Shown: positions 56,967 to 64,000 of the stretch, piece by piece
Layout of the letters: every line of letters starts with the position of its first letter
Position numbering within the stretch: position 1 is the first letter of the stretch
Assembly (NCBI RefSeq): GCF_019428685.1
Contig: NZ_CP080095.1
Span: 2,170,001-2,234,000 of the forward strand
Direction of reading: 5' to 3'
DNA: 64,000 bases
Source: Paraburkholderia edwinii
Lineage (GTDB): Bacteria; Pseudomonadota; Gammaproteobacteria; Burkholderiales; Burkholderiaceae
Program-made: the position numbers and the translations under genes
Notes under the pieces: model-generated
Told to the model about the DNA's origin: nothing
The model's database searches: none
The model's input: the letters and a program-made list of their open reading frames with translations, nothing else

Positions 56967-57976
56967 TGCATTCGATACAACTCGCCATCTGGGGCGTCGC
57001 GACGCTCGTTGCGGTCGCGCTCGTGTTCGACTTCATGAACGGCTTCCACGATGCGGCGAACTCGATCGCCACGGTCGTCTCGACCGGCGTGCTGAAGCCG
57101 CAACAAGCCGTCGCGTTCGCGGCGCTGTTCAACGTCATCGCGTATTTCATCTTTCACCTGAAGGTCGCGCAGACGGTCGGCAGAGGTACGATCGACCCGG
57201 GCATCGTCGATCACTACGTCGTGTTCGGCGCGCTGGTCGGTGCGATCGGCTGGAATATCGTGACGTGGTACTACGGCATTCCGTCGAGCTCATCGCATGC
57301 GCTGATCGGCGGGCTGGTCGGCGCCGCGCTGGCGAAGTCGGGGTGGGGCGCGCTGAACGTCGACGGTCTGCTCAAAACCATCGCGTTTATTTTTATCTCG
57401 CCGCTGCTCGGCTTCGTGCTCGGCTCGTTTTTCATGCTGAGCGTGTCGTGGCTGTATTTCCGCACGCCGCCGAGCAAGGTCGACCGGCGCTTCCGGCGGC
57501 TGCAGCTGGTGTCGGCGGGTCTGTATAGCCTCGGCCACGGCGGCAACGACGCGCAGAAGACCATCGGCATTATCTGGATGCTGCTGATCGCAACCGGTTA
57601 TGCGTCGGCGAGCGCCGATGCGCCGCCGCTCTGGGTGATCGGCGGCTGCTATCTGTCGATGGGGCTCGGCACGCTGTTCGGCGGCTGGCGCATCGTGCGC
57701 ACGATGGGGCAGAAGATCACGAAGCTGAAGCCGGTCGGCGGTTTTTGCGCAGAAACTGGCGGCGCGCTGACGCTATTTCTTGCGTCGTGGCTCGGCATTC
57801 CGGTGTCGACCACCCACACGATTACCGGCGCGATCGTCGGCGTCGGCGCGACACAGAAGCTGTCAGCCGTGCGCTGGGGCGTGGCGGGCAATATCGTCTG
57901 GGCGTGGATTCTGACGATCCCGGCGTCCGCGATACTCGCAGGCGCCGGGTGGTGGTTCGGGCATCGGTTTCTGTAA
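56966..57976 (+). CDS. pit: Low-affinity inorganic phosphate transporter, PiT family
   Basis: 336 residues with about ten membrane helices. PiT signatures: FDFMNGFHDAANSIATVVSTGVL near the start and its repeat YSLGHGGNDAQKTIGIIWMLL in the second half, plus GIPSSSSHALIGGLVGAAL and IPVSTTHTITGAIVGVG. Moves phosphate, often as a metal-phosphate complex, with protons. Coupled to the DUF47 gene by a TGATG overlap. Confidence 0.95.
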   Translation: MHSIQLAIWGVATLVAVALVFDFMNGFHDAANSIATVVSTGVLKPQQAVAFAALFNVIAYFIFHLKVAQTVGRGTIDPGIVDHYVVFGALVGAIGWNIVTWYYGIPSSSSHALIGGLVGAALAKSGWGALNVDGLLKTIAFIFISPLLGFVLGSFFMLSVSWLYFRTPPSKVDRRFRRLQLVSAGLYSLGHGGNDAQKTIGIIWMLLIATGYASASADAPPLWVIGGCYLSMGLGTLFGGWRIVRTMGQKITKLKPVGGFCAETGGALTLFLASWLGIPVSTTHTITGAIVGVGATQKLSAVRWGVAGNIVWAWILTIPASAILAGAGWWFGHRFL

Positions 57977-58012
57977 CGTTCAGCCCGGCATCGCCGTCGT
58001 CATGTCGCGCGC

Positions 58013-58819
58013 TCAGATCAGCGGCGAGCTCACGCCGTCCATCGGGATAATCGCGCCGGACACGTAACTCGCGCGGCGGCTTGCCAGAAACAGCGCGACA
58101 TCGGCGATCTCCTCAGGCTTCGCAAAGCGTCCGAGCGGCACCTTCGCTTCGCTGCGCGCGCGGGCTTCGGCGACGTCGGTACCTTGCTGCTGCGCCTCGA
58201 GTGCGAGGGCTTCCTCGACGCGCTCGGTCAGCGTCGCGCCCGGATTGATCGCGTTGATCCGGATGCCGTAGCGCGCATGGTAGTGCGCGAGGCCGACGGT
58301 CGCGAGCATCAGCGCGGCGTTGGCCGCGCCGCCTGCGATGTGAATATCGGTTGCGTATTTGCCGCCCATCCCGATGACGTTGACGATCGTGCCCGGCTCG
58401 GCCGCAGTGCCCGCCTTCACGCGTGCGACCATGCGGCGCAGCACTTCCTGCTGCGGGTAAATGTACGGGAAGTATTTCGCTTCCATCGTGGCCCTGAACG
58501 CGTCGGCGTCGAGCATTTCCGGGTCGTAGCGGCGCGCGGCGCCCGCGCTGTTGACCAGAATGTCGATCTCGCCGAGCGCCTGCGTCGCTTCTTCGACGAC
58601 ATCGGCTGCGCTGTGCGGATTGTGCAGATCCGCGCGCGCGAGGTGAACCTGTAAGCCTTCGCTTTTCAGCTGCTCGCGAGCGCGCGCGAGATTGGCCGGA
58701 TCGCGCGATACGATCGCGACTTTTGCGCCTTCGACCGCAAATGCGCGCGCGCACGCGAGGCCGATGCCCTTGCTGCCGCCCGTAATCAGGACGACTTTTC
58801 CTTTGAGTCCGAGATCCAT
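58013..58819 (-). CDS. SDR-family protein lacking the Tyr-Lys catalytic pair
   Basis: 268 residues from the ATG before DLGLKGKVV (a GTG three codons earlier also fits). Rossmann motif VLITGGSKGIGLACARAF and ILVNSAGAARRYDPE are standard. Where SDRs have Ser-x12-Tyr-x3-Lys, this protein reads VIGMGGKYATDIHIAGGAANAAL: Tyr and Lys are replaced by small residues and Asn. The C-terminal INPGATLTERVEEAL and ADVALFLASRRASYVSGAIIPMDGV are normal. It binds NAD(P) in prediction, but classical SDR chemistry is doubtful. Alone, convergent with pit. Confidence 0.85.
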   Translation of the reverse strand: MDLGLKGKVVLITGGSKGIGLACARAFAVEGAKVAIVSRDPANLARAREQLKSEGLQVHLARADLHNPHSAADVVEEATQALGEIDILVNSAGAARRYDPEMLDADAFRATMEAKYFPYIYPQQEVLRRMVARVKAGTAAEPGTIVNVIGMGGKYATDIHIAGGAANAALMLATVGLAHYHARYGIRINAINPGATLTERVEEALALEAQQQGTDVAEARARSEAKVPLGRFAKPEEIADVALFLASRRASYVSGAIIPMDGVSSPLI

Positions 58820-58948
58820 TGTGGTCACCCGCTTTCTTGAAAAATATCGGACACGATAGCAGACGCGATTGCGGTGTGCCTGGACGCGAGCCAGTATCGG
58901 ATGCGCGGTCAGCCGCTGTTAACCATTGTTAGCCGTTGTTAGCCGCGG

Positions 58949-60334
58949 TCAGTAGCTGCCGTTTGCGAAACCGGCGATCGGATCGTCGTTGGTTTGCGTC
59001 GGCGCGGGCACGCCGCGCGAGCCGGTCGAGGCGCGCATGATCTGCACGCCGCCGCCCGCCGCCGGGCGTTGCCATCCGGATGCTTGCGGTGCCTGCTGGG
59101 CGGCTTGTGCCTGGCGTGCCGCGGTGACAGCGGACGAGGGCGGCGGCTCGTAGGCATCGGCGGCGGCATCGATCGGGTCGGGCGCTTGCGCGACAGGAGC
59201 CACCGACTGCGGCGACGCGCCTCGCGCTTGCCACGTCTGCGACGCTGGTGCATTCGCATAGGCCGAGGAAGGCTGAGTGAGCGGTGCTTGCGCCGACATG
59301 CCATTGCCCTGCGTGGGCTCGGGTGCTGCCACAACCGCCGGCGTTGCCGCGCCCGCCGCGCGCGCCTGCGATTGCGCCGCGCTCATCGCGGAGGGCGGCG
59401 GTTCGAACGCGTCGGCCGACGCGGCAGAGGAGGCGCCGGCACCGTTACCGGCAACGGCCGCTGCCGGCGCGCGCGCCGCCGCGGCGCGGCTGTCGCGTTG
59501 CGCGGTTAGCGGCGTCTGGTCGTTCGCCGCCGCGCGCGCGGCAAGCGGCGACGCCGTGGCCGGCGCAGCAACGGCCGTGACCGCGGCGCCCGCGACTTCG
59601 CCGGTATTCCCACCCGCCTTCGGCGCCGCCGCTTCATAAGTCGGCTCGTCGAACGGCGTCGGCTTCGACGGCGCGAGCGGCGGCGCCACGCGCCGGATGC
59701 CGTCGAAGCGTTTGGCCCAATACGGATTGGTCAGGTAATCGAGCCGCACGGTACCGCCCGTCGACGGCGCGTTGACGAAGCGCAGCTTGCCGACATAGAT
59801 GCCGACGTGCGAATGCGGCCGTCCGGTCGTGTTGAAAAACACGAGGTCGCCGGCGGCGATTTCGTCGGGATCGATCGAGGCGCCGCGCGAACTCATGTCG
59901 GCGGTCGTGCGCGGCAGATTCACGGAGGCCGCGCGCTGAACAACGTAGTGGACGAGCCCGCTGCAATCAAAGCCGGCAGTGGGCGTATTGCCGCCCCAGC
60001 GGTAGGGCACGCCGACGAGGCTCATCGCCTGGATCGAGATTTCCTCGCGTCCGATGCTGTGATCGACGAAATTGGGGAAGCCGGGCGGCGTGCGGTAGGC
60101 ACCGGCCGTCGATGAAGCGCCGTTGGAGCCGCTGCGCACGGTCCGCTGTGGCGCGCTGGAGCAGGCCGCGAGCAAGGCGACGAGCAGCAACGTCAGCAGC
60201 TTCAAAAGGGGAACCAGGCGGGCGGACGACGCAAACCAGAAGCCTGCTGACGCGGAACTCGCGGGCAGAGCGCCGAGCGGGCCTGCGAACCCGAAAGGTG
60301 TACAGCCGAATGGCGGAAGACCGGCACGACGCAT
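58949..60334 (-). CDS. NlpC/P60 peptidoglycan endopeptidase, lipoprotein
   Basis: 461 residues from the ATG before RRAGLPPF. A long signal ends in lipobox LLAAC near residue 58. The NlpC/P60 domain (about 90-210) has SLVGVPYRWGGNTPTAGFDCSGLVHYVVQRAA with catalytic Cys, and SHVGIYVGKLRFVNAP with the His. Cuts the D-Glu to diamino-acid bond in cell wall. The remaining 230 residues are Ala/Pro/Ser/Gln-rich with an internal repeat (DAFEPPPSAMSAA and DAYEPPPSSAVTAA), probably a flexible envelope spacer. Such long tails are uncommon. Confidence 0.92.
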   Translation of the reverse strand: MRRAGLPPFGCTPFGFAGPLGALPASSASAGFWFASSARLVPLLKLLTLLLVALLAACSSAPQRTVRSGSNGASSTAGAYRTPPGFPNFVDHSIGREEISIQAMSLVGVPYRWGGNTPTAGFDCSGLVHYVVQRAASVNLPRTTADMSSRGASIDPDEIAAGDLVFFNTTGRPHSHVGIYVGKLRFVNAPSTGGTVRLDYLTNPYWAKRFDGIRRVAPPLAPSKPTPFDEPTYEAAAPKAGGNTGEVAGAAVTAVAAPATASPLAARAAANDQTPLTAQRDSRAAAARAPAAAVAGNGAGASSAASADAFEPPPSAMSAAQSQARAAGAATPAVVAAPEPTQGNGMSAQAPLTQPSSAYANAPASQTWQARGASPQSVAPVAQAPDPIDAAADAYEPPPSSAVTAARQAQAAQQAPQASGWQRPAAGGGVQIMRASTGSRGVPAPTQTNDDPIAGFANGSY

Positions 60335-60534
60335 GAAAGGCGAGGCGAGCGCCAAGCTCGCCCTGAAGCGGACGATGCCCGATAGTAGCCCGCCCAGCTT
60401 GGCTTGAGCAAGAAAACCTGATGAATTACTTGAAGTTTACGCGCTAACTGTTGCTTTTGAGCTTTGCTGAGTCGGGCGATGCAAGGTGCGCCCACGCCTG
60501 AATAAAGGTCAAAAAATGCAAGCAACCGGCCATG

Positions 60535-60566
60535 AAAAAGCCGCTTCCGGCCTGACCGGAAGCGGC
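60535..60566 (-). terminator. Intrinsic terminator of the PIN-PhoH gene
   Basis: GCCGCTTCCGG (60540-60550) and CCGGAAGCGGC (60556-60566) form 11 pairs around five bases. On the minus strand the hairpin is followed by T5. It lies 50 bases after the PhoH-family stop. Confidence 0.9.
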
Positions 60567-60615
60567 TCTTGATATGCCTCGATAAACCGATGAAACCGAT
60601 AAACCGGCCGGCGGC

Positions 60616-62484
60616 CTACAGAATCTCCGACGCGTAATCGGCCAGCCTCGAGCGCTCGCCGCGCGCCAGCGTCACATGCCCACTATGCGCCCAACCCTTG
60701 AAGCGGTCGACGACATAGGTCAGCCCCGAACTGCCTTCGGTCAGGTACGGCGTATCGATCTGCGCGATATTCCCGAGGCAGATGATCTTCGTACCCGGAC
60801 CCGCACGCGTGACGAGCGTCTTCATCTGCTTTGGCGTCAGGTTCTGCGCCTCGTCGATAATCAGATACTTGTCGACGAAAGTCCGGCCGCGCATAAAGTT
60901 CATGCTCTTGATCTTCAGGCGCGAGCGGATCAGTTCCTGCGTCGCCGCGCGACCCCATTCGCCGGCCGCGTCGTCGGTTTTCTGCAGCACCTCGAGGTTG
61001 TCGTCGAAGGCGCCCATCCACGGCTGCATCTTTTCCTCTTCGGTGCCCGGCAGAAAGCCGATGTCCTCGCCGACGGGCACCGTCGCGCGCGTCACGATGA
61101 TTTCGTTGTAGCGCTTGTCGTCGAGCACCTGCGCGAGGCCTGCCGCCAGCGCGACGAGCGTCTTGCCGGTGCCGGCCTGGCCGAGCAGCGTGACGAAGTC
61201 GATTTCCGGATTCATCAGCAGATTGAGCGCGAAGTTCTGCTCGCGGTTACGCGCCGTGATGCCCCACACGTTGTTCTTGTGGTGGCCGTAATCGCGCAGC
61301 GTCTGCAGCAGCGCCGTCTTGCCGTTGAGCTCGCGCACGATCGCATGGAACGCCGGCTCGCCGTTCTGCGGCTCGAGGTAGACGAACTCGTTGACGAGCA
61401 TCGACGCGCACAGCGGACCGGTCACGCGGTAGTACGTGGTGCCCGTCTTCGTGTCCTGCCAGCTTTCCATGCCCTTCGCGTGGCGGGTCCAGAAGTCCTG
61501 CGGCAGTGCGCGAATCCCGCTGTAGAGCAGGTCCTTGTCTTCGAGAACCTGGTCGTTGAAGTAGTCTTCCGCAGGCAGGCCGAGCGCGTGCGCCTTGATG
61601 CGCATGTTGATGTCTTTCGACACCAGCACGACCTGGCGGTCCTCGCGGTCGCGCTGCAGTGCGCGTACGACGCCGAGAATCTGGTTGTCGGCCTTGCCCT
61701 GCGGCAGACCTTCAACCGGCTCGATGTCGGTCAGCTTCGTCTGAAAGTACAGATGCCCGAGCGCTTCGCGGCTGCCCAGGCGCGCCAGCGGAATGCCTTC
61801 GGTCATCGCACCGGCATTCGCCACGAGCGCGTCGAGCGTGCGGCTCACCTGGCGCGCGTTGCGCGCGACTTCCGACATGCCCTTCTTGTGGTTGTCGAGC
61901 TCCTCGAGCGTCATCATCGGCAGATAGACGTCGTGCTCTTCAAAGCGGAAAAGGCTGGTCGGATCGTGCATCAGCACGTTCGTATCGAGCACGAAGAGCT
62001 TGCGCACTTCCGCCGTCACGCCCTTGGTGTCGCGCTTCTTCGTGCCGCCGCGCGGTGTGGACGCGCTCGTCGCCACGTCGTTGTCGGCGCCGGCGGGCGC
62101 CTTGCCGCGGCGCGCCACCACGGGCGTCGCGAGGTCCGCTTCGTCTTGCGTCAAGGGCGTGGGCGCCACCGGCTGCAGCAGTGCTGCCGTCTGCTTTGTC
62201 TTGCGGCTGCGCGCGGTGCTACCGCCGGCCTGCTCAGGCGGCACAGCGGGCGCATCGATGCCGGCCAGCGTTGCGGCGGCAACGGGCACCGGCCGCAGTG
62301 TGGTGGCCGCATTCGCCGCGTCCGTCATCGGCACGGCGACATTCGCACGCCCGTATTCGGGCGACTCTGCTTGCTCCCCTTCATGCCCCTGTTTTCGAGC
62401 GGGCCGTGCCGGATGGGCTTTGGCCTTGTATTCGTCAGGCGGCAACAGATTACCGAGCTTGCTGGGCGGAGTAGGCAAAGGCAT
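60616..62484 (-). CDS. PIN domain - PhoH ATPase fusion (PhoH2/YlaK type)
   Basis: 622 residues from the ATG before PLPTPPSKLG, with GAGGAA seven bases upstream. The N-terminal 160 residues are low-complexity Ala/Pro/Thr/Lys-rich. The PIN nuclease domain follows (KLFVLDTNVLMHDPTSLFRFEEHDVYLPMMTLEELDNHKKG, with VLVSKDINMRIKAHALGL). The PhoH domain has Walker A GQAGTGKTLVALAAG and Walker B FVDKYLIIDEAQNLTPKQMKTLVTRAG. PhoH2 proteins unwind and cut RNA in some bacteria. The N-terminal extension is longer than usual. It is followed by its own terminator. Confidence 0.93.
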   Translation of the reverse strand: MPLPTPPSKLGNLLPPDEYKAKAHPARPARKQGHEGEQAESPEYGRANVAVPMTDAANAATTLRPVPVAAATLAGIDAPAVPPEQAGGSTARSRKTKQTAALLQPVAPTPLTQDEADLATPVVARRGKAPAGADNDVATSASTPRGGTKKRDTKGVTAEVRKLFVLDTNVLMHDPTSLFRFEEHDVYLPMMTLEELDNHKKGMSEVARNARQVSRTLDALVANAGAMTEGIPLARLGSREALGHLYFQTKLTDIEPVEGLPQGKADNQILGVVRALQRDREDRQVVLVSKDINMRIKAHALGLPAEDYFNDQVLEDKDLLYSGIRALPQDFWTRHAKGMESWQDTKTGTTYYRVTGPLCASMLVNEFVYLEPQNGEPAFHAIVRELNGKTALLQTLRDYGHHKNNVWGITARNREQNFALNLLMNPEIDFVTLLGQAGTGKTLVALAAGLAQVLDDKRYNEIIVTRATVPVGEDIGFLPGTEEEKMQPWMGAFDDNLEVLQKTDDAAGEWGRAATQELIRSRLKIKSMNFMRGRTFVDKYLIIDEAQNLTPKQMKTLVTRAGPGTKIICLGNIAQIDTPYLTEGSSGLTYVVDRFKGWAHSGHVTLARGERSRLADYASEIL

Positions 62485-62938
62485 GGTTTTCCTCGAATGA
62501 ATCGGGGGCATAGACCGGTTGCGTCGGCGGCGACGACCAGCGCAATGATCCGTGCAACATTTCGTGTGCGCCGGCTACCGCATCCTGAACGTGCCAGTGG
62601 TGCGCACGCAGTTTGCGCCGGCAGGCGCGCTTCGTTTAGTGATGCCGGTTCCGCGGTTTTTCGATCGGCTCCTTGACGAGGGCGCGCGCTATCGCAGGCA
62701 AAGCAGCAGGCAAAGCCGGGACGGCAGCGAAGCCGCGCGCAATTAAAAAAGCCGCCGCCCCGTTGAACGGGGCAAGCGGCTCGACCTGGGTCGTCGCGTT
62801 GCGCCTCATAAGCCTTGCGGCTCTCACGTCGCTTCTGCTTGCCTTGTTGTCAAGCGTGTGACGAACGTGATGACGGCGCGCGCAACTGCGAAAAATATGG
62901 GGTGGACAGGCAATCATTGCGGCCCAATATAACGCGCC
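62485..62938. other. Gap between PIN-PhoH and peroxiredoxin genes
   Basis: 454 bases. A minus-strand terminator is at 62744-62780. Overlapping Ala-rich frames on both strands (62673-62861 plus, 62636-62917 minus) run through it and are not credible genes. Nothing else seen. Confidence 0.5.
62744..62780 (-). terminator. Intrinsic terminator downstream of bcp
   Basis: GCCGCCGCCCCGTT and AACGGGGCAAGCGGC form a long imperfect stem (two mismatches). On the minus strand it is followed by T6. It lies about 160 bases after the bcp stop. Confidence 0.85.
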
Positions 62939-63400
62939 TCACAGCGCTTGTACAGCCTCCAGAATCTCATCGACGTGACCTGGTACTTTCACGCCACGCC
63001 ACTCGAGACGCAGCACGCCGTCCCCGTCGATGACGAACGTCGAGCGTTCGATCCCACGTACTTCTTTGCCATACATTTTCTTCAGTTTCATGACGCCGAA
63101 CAGCGTGCATAATGTTTCGTCCGGGTCCGATACCAATGTAAACGGCAGTTCCAGCTTGGACTTGAAGTTGTCGTGCGAACGCACGCTGTCGCGCGAGACG
63201 CCGACAATATCGGCACCGGCCTTCTTAAACTTCGGATAGAGGTCGCGGAACTGCAGACCTTCGGTCGTGCAGCCCGGCGTGTTGTCCTTCGGGTAGAAAT
63301 ACAGCACCACCTTCTTGCCCCGAAGCGTGGATAGCGTGAAATCGCCGCCGGTTGCAGCGGCGGTGAAGTCGGGAACGGGCTGGTCGACTGCGATGGGCAC
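62939..63400 (-). CDS. bcp: Peroxiredoxin, BCP/PrxQ family
   Basis: Thiol peroxidase for H2O2 and organic peroxides. 153 residues. Thioredoxin fold with YFYPKDNTPGCTTEGLQFRDLYPKF: the peroxidatic Cys is in TPGCTTE. The second Cys five residues later, usual in alpha-type BCP, is Leu/Gln here. A second Cys at ETLCTLFGV could be the resolving residue. Followed on the minus strand by a terminator. Confidence 0.94.
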   Translation of the reverse strand: MPIAVDQPVPDFTAAATGGDFTLSTLRGKKVVLYFYPKDNTPGCTTEGLQFRDLYPKFKKAGADIVGVSRDSVRSHDNFKSKLELPFTLVSDPDETLCTLFGVMKLKKMYGKEVRGIERSTFVIDGDGVLRLEWRGVKVPGHVDEILEAVQAL

Positions 63401-63636
63401 GGGTTTCTCCGATTGTTATGGCCGGTGCGGATCATGCCGGTTCTGGCATGCACGCTCGCACCGAGCTCGAGCTTGGCGAGACCGAGGGGCGGGTTGCATC
63501 GACAACGCCGGCCATGCGAACCACGGGGAGCTGCGAACGAGTGTTGCGAGCGACCGTGGCAGAGCGTGGCAAATAAGCGTGGCAAAAGCGTCGCAAACGA
63601 GCGTAGCAATAAGCGCCGCAAACGAGCGTCGTCGGG

Positions 63637-64000
63637 TCAGTCGGGCTGGACAATCAGCTCGCCCGAGCGGCCTGGAATTTCGCCCCACGCGACAGGGTAC
63701 GATGGCAGCGTGTCACGGTCTAGCGCGGCGTGATAATCGCCCATCGTCGCGAAGGTATGGCCTTGTGCGCGCCAGCCCTCGAGCAGTTGTTCGAACACCG
63801 GCGCGAGCTTTTGTCCTTCGAGTTCCGCGTGCAGCGTGAAGACCTGGTCGTGCGGATTGCCCGCGGTCAGTTTCAGCATCCATGCGGCGACGTTGCTTTC
63901 GTGGATGCCGTCGACGCCGAGCACTTCATCGAGCGTCGGCAGCGTAGTGGGCATCTGCACGTGGGCGAGCGTCTTGCCGCCCACCACCGGAAAGTACGGC
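63637..64000 (-). CDS. ArnD-like polysaccharide deacetylase, 5' end outside window
   Basis: The last 121 codons are seen; the frame is open to the right edge (PYFPVVGGKTLAHVQMPTTLPTLDEVLGVDG). The ending TFATMGDYHAALDRDTLPSYPVAWGEIPGRSGELIVQPD and LHAELEGQKLAPVFEQLLEGWRAQGH resemble ArnD, the deformylase of the 4-amino-arabinose lipid A pathway, which gives polymyxin resistance. The NodB catalytic core is not in the window, so the subfamily is probable, not proven. Confidence 0.8.
   Translation of the reverse strand, partial: PYFPVVGGKTLAHVQMPTTLPTLDEVLGVDGIHESNVAAWMLKLTAGNPHDQVFTLHAELEGQKLAPVFEQLLEGWRAQGHTFATMGDYHAALDRDTLPSYPVAWGEIPGRSGELIVQPD

Noticed and set aside
60676..62676. 666-codon plus-strand open frame
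   Set aside because: Antisense to the PIN-PhoH gene, which has all motifs and a ribosome binding site.
62673..62861. 62-codon Ala/Lys-rich gene with a C-terminal hydrophobic helix
   Set aside because: It reads across the bcp terminator hairpin and lacks a Shine-Dalgarno.

Overview
The window is chromosomal DNA of a high-GC beta-proteobacterium, most likely Burkholderiaceae and close to Paraburkholderia. The evidence is gene content and order: rpsF-priB-rpsR-rplI followed by dnaB, sbp-cysTWA-cysB, a PIN-PhoH protein, adjacent bpt and aat, and many small hypotheticals of Burkholderia type. Codon use is strongly GC-biased, so long antisense shadow frames are common and were discarded.

Layout. 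1-4.1 kb: the start of a hybrid NRPS-PKS (adenylation, carrier, ketosynthase; it runs off the left edge) with its Sfp-type phosphopantetheinyl transferase upstream on the same strand. 4.5-8.3 kb: a Crp/Fnr-type regulator, 1.27 kb of AT-richer non-coding DNA with several perfect palindromes, a GntR/FadR regulator and a Gfo/Idh oxidoreductase. 8.4-11.8 kb: pyrD, both N-end-rule aminoacyl transferases (bpt, aat) and a zinc-ribbon Nudix hydrolase, all on the minus strand. 12-19.7 kb: tRNA-fMet, small proteins, a divergent SDR/TetR pair with a clear operator, and a 3-hydroxyisobutyryl-CoA hydrolase family gene. 20-23.2 kb: ssuD-ssuC-ssuB for sulfonate sulfur. 23-34 kb: small hypotheticals, dusA, tRNA-His, an MFS exporter, selU (mnmH), a permease and a NodIJ-type ABC exporter.

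34-44 kb: universal stress protein, lexA with two SOS boxes, then the sulfate operon sbp-cysT-cysW-cysA, a 207-bp gap filled by four evenly spaced hairpins, cysB and an asparaginase. 44-49 kb: glyoxylate pathway (gcl-hyi-glxR) with a divergent LysR regulator. 49-53 kb: an ECF sigma/anti-sigma pair divergent from an exported metallophosphoesterase and a CuA-like cupredoxin. 53-57 kb: the rpsF ribosomal protein operon, dnaB and a DUF47-pit phosphate transporter pair. 58-64 kb: an atypical SDR, an NlpC/P60 lipoprotein, PIN-PhoH, a peroxiredoxin and the end of an ArnD-like deacetylase at the right edge.

The strongest unexplained structure is the hairpin array between cysA and cysB (41573-41753). 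It is a 93-bp two-hairpin module present twice. The two copies differ at many stem positions, yet nearly every change is matched by a complementary change on the other arm. This points to conservation of structure rather than sequence. Other items worth a second look are the SDR that lacks the usual Tyr-Lys catalytic pair, the CuA-like cupredoxin with Met at a His ligand position, and the helically phased GTTTCA repeats near 31.8 kb.
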